NCBI GenBank assembly: GCA_008017145.1
Contig: SSGY01000124.1
Span: forward strand, 1 to 7,340
Direction: 5' to 3'
Length of the DNA: 7,340 nucleotides
Source: Neisseriales bacterium
GTDB lineage: Bacteria; Pseudomonadota; Gammaproteobacteria; Burkholderiales; UBA11063
Both the position numbers and the translations under genes were made by a program. Shown piece by piece: positions 6,774 through 7,340 of the stretch (within the stretch, counting starts at the first letter, position 1; the number at the start of each line of letters is the position of its first letter). The notes beneath the pieces were generated by a model, which did no database searches, had not been told where the DNA came from, and saw only the letters and a list, made by a program, of their open reading frames with translations.

Positions 6774-6802
6774 TTGCAAAAAACAATTCAATGTATTAGA
6801 AT
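6774..6802 (+). promoter_or_regulatory. Possible internal promoter between tRNA-Tyr and tRNA-Gly
   Basis: TTGCAA (6774-6779) and TAGAAT (6797-6802) are spaced by 17 nt in an 88-bp gap between two tRNAs. Transcription would start near 6809, about 20 nt before tRNA-Gly, giving tRNA-Gly, tRNA-Thr and tuf a second input independent of tRNA-Tyr. It may be chance in AT-rich spacer DNA. Confidence 0.4.
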
Positions 6803-6828
6803 CATGCCAGAATAAAACTGACAGCTTC

Positions 6829-6902
6829 GCGGGAGTAGCATAGTGGTAATGCAGAAGCCTTCCAAGCTTATGATGAGGGTTCGATTCCCTTCTCCCGCTC
6901 CA
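6829..6902 (+). tRNA. tRNA-Gly (anticodon TCC)
   Basis: This 74-nt tRNA reads GGA and GGG codons. The acceptor stem GCGGGAG pairs with CTCCCGC (6892-6898), followed by T and an encoded CCA (6900-6902). The D-stem is GCAT/ATGC. The loop CTTCCAA carries TCC at 6861-6863. The anticodon stem GAAGC/GCTTA has an apparent G-A mismatch at its first pair (27-43), and the T-stem starts with a G-T pair. It corresponds to glyT in the E. coli tRNA-tufB operon. Confidence 0.97.
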
Positions 6903-6934
6903 ATCTAAAGTTTTGTAAAATAAAAAGTTAAAAT

Positions 6935-7009
<75 letters not shown>

Positions 7010-7056
7010 TATAAAATTATAGTTAAATTTTGTCTCACTATTTGGAGTTATATAAA

Positions 7057-7340
7057 ATGGCTAAAGAAAAATTTGAACGCACGAAACCGCATGTGAACGT
7101 AGGAACAATTGGTCACGTGGATCATGGTAAAACTACATTAACAGCTGCGATTACTACAATCCTATCTAAAAAATTTGGTGGTACTGCAAAAGGTTACGAT
7201 CAAATCGATAGCGCTCCAGAAGAAAAAGCACGTGGTATTACAATTAATACAGCTCACGTAGAATACGAAACAGCAGGTCGTCACTATGCACACGTTGATT
7301 GTCCAGGACATGCCGATTACATCAAAAACATGATTACTGG
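7057..7340 (+). CDS. tuf: Elongation factor Tu, N-terminal part (runs off the right edge)
   Basis: EF-Tu carries aminoacyl-tRNA to the ribosomal A site and hydrolyses GTP on correct decoding. The 94 complete codons present cover the start of the GTPase domain: the P-loop GHVDHGKT (19-26), switch I RGITIN with Thr62 (59-64), and the switch II start DCPGH (81-85) with catalytic His85. GGAG (7044-7047) lies 9 nt before the ATG. The sequence is typical of Betaproteobacteria, with a small substitution (DYIKNM where DYVKNM is usual). It follows three tRNAs, as tufB does in E. coli. In related bacteria tRNA-Trp, secE and nusG would come next, outside this window. Confidence 0.98.
   Translation, partial: MAKEKFERTKPHVNVGTIGHVDHGKTTLTAAITTILSKKFGGTAKGYDQIDSAPEEKARGITINTAHVEYETAGRHYAHVDCPGHADYIKNMIT

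Overview
This window holds an ordinary, well-conserved chromosomal segment of a visibly AT-rich proteobacterium, most likely a betaproteobacterium near the Neisseriales. The evidence is the beta-type EF-Tu N-terminus ([20 protein letters not shown]), the tRNA-Tyr/tRNA-Gly/tRNA-Thr/tuf cluster, and the block of def opposite LysM protein, dprA and smg (plus topA), whose core is also found in Pseudomonas and E. coli. The lineage is inferred from protein similarity recalled from memory, not from a search.

Left end (1-412): the first 110 codons of peptide deformylase (def) run leftward out of the window. An 80-bp divergent intergenic region follows. It carries a perfect TATAAT box for the rightward genes and a 12-bp palindrome.

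Rightward operon (413-5378): a secreted LysM protein overlaps dprA by 4 bp (ATGA). Next come smg (7-bp gap) and topA (19-bp gap). The genes read as one transcription unit that ends at a 14-bp-stem hairpin with a T-run (5451-5486). DprA loads RecA on incoming single-stranded DNA, TopA relaxes negative supercoils, and the roles of Smg and the LysM protein are not known. The LysM protein has what looks like an internal duplication of a beta-rich module after its LysM domain.

Middle (5379-6654): a lone gene encodes an exported protein with a short helical segment, a proline-rich linker and a DUF481-like outer-membrane beta-barrel. Its leader contains a strong but displaced ribosome-binding sequence in front of a four-codon ORF. 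After this gene an AT-rich tract leads to a near-consensus promoter, TTGACG-17-TACAAT.

Right end (6655-7340): tRNA-Tyr(GTA), tRNA-Gly(TCC), tRNA-Thr(GGT) and the first 94 codons of tuf form a translation operon of the kind seen in E. coli (tyrU-glyT-thrT-tufB). A second promoter candidate lies between tRNA-Tyr and tRNA-Gly.

I see no mobile element, CRISPR array, phage gene, toxin-antitoxin pair or defence system. The points worth a second look are modest: the duplicated module in the LysM protein, the N-terminally extended barrel protein and its leader, a degenerate zinc ribbon in TopA, and a mismatch in the tRNA-Gly anticodon stem.
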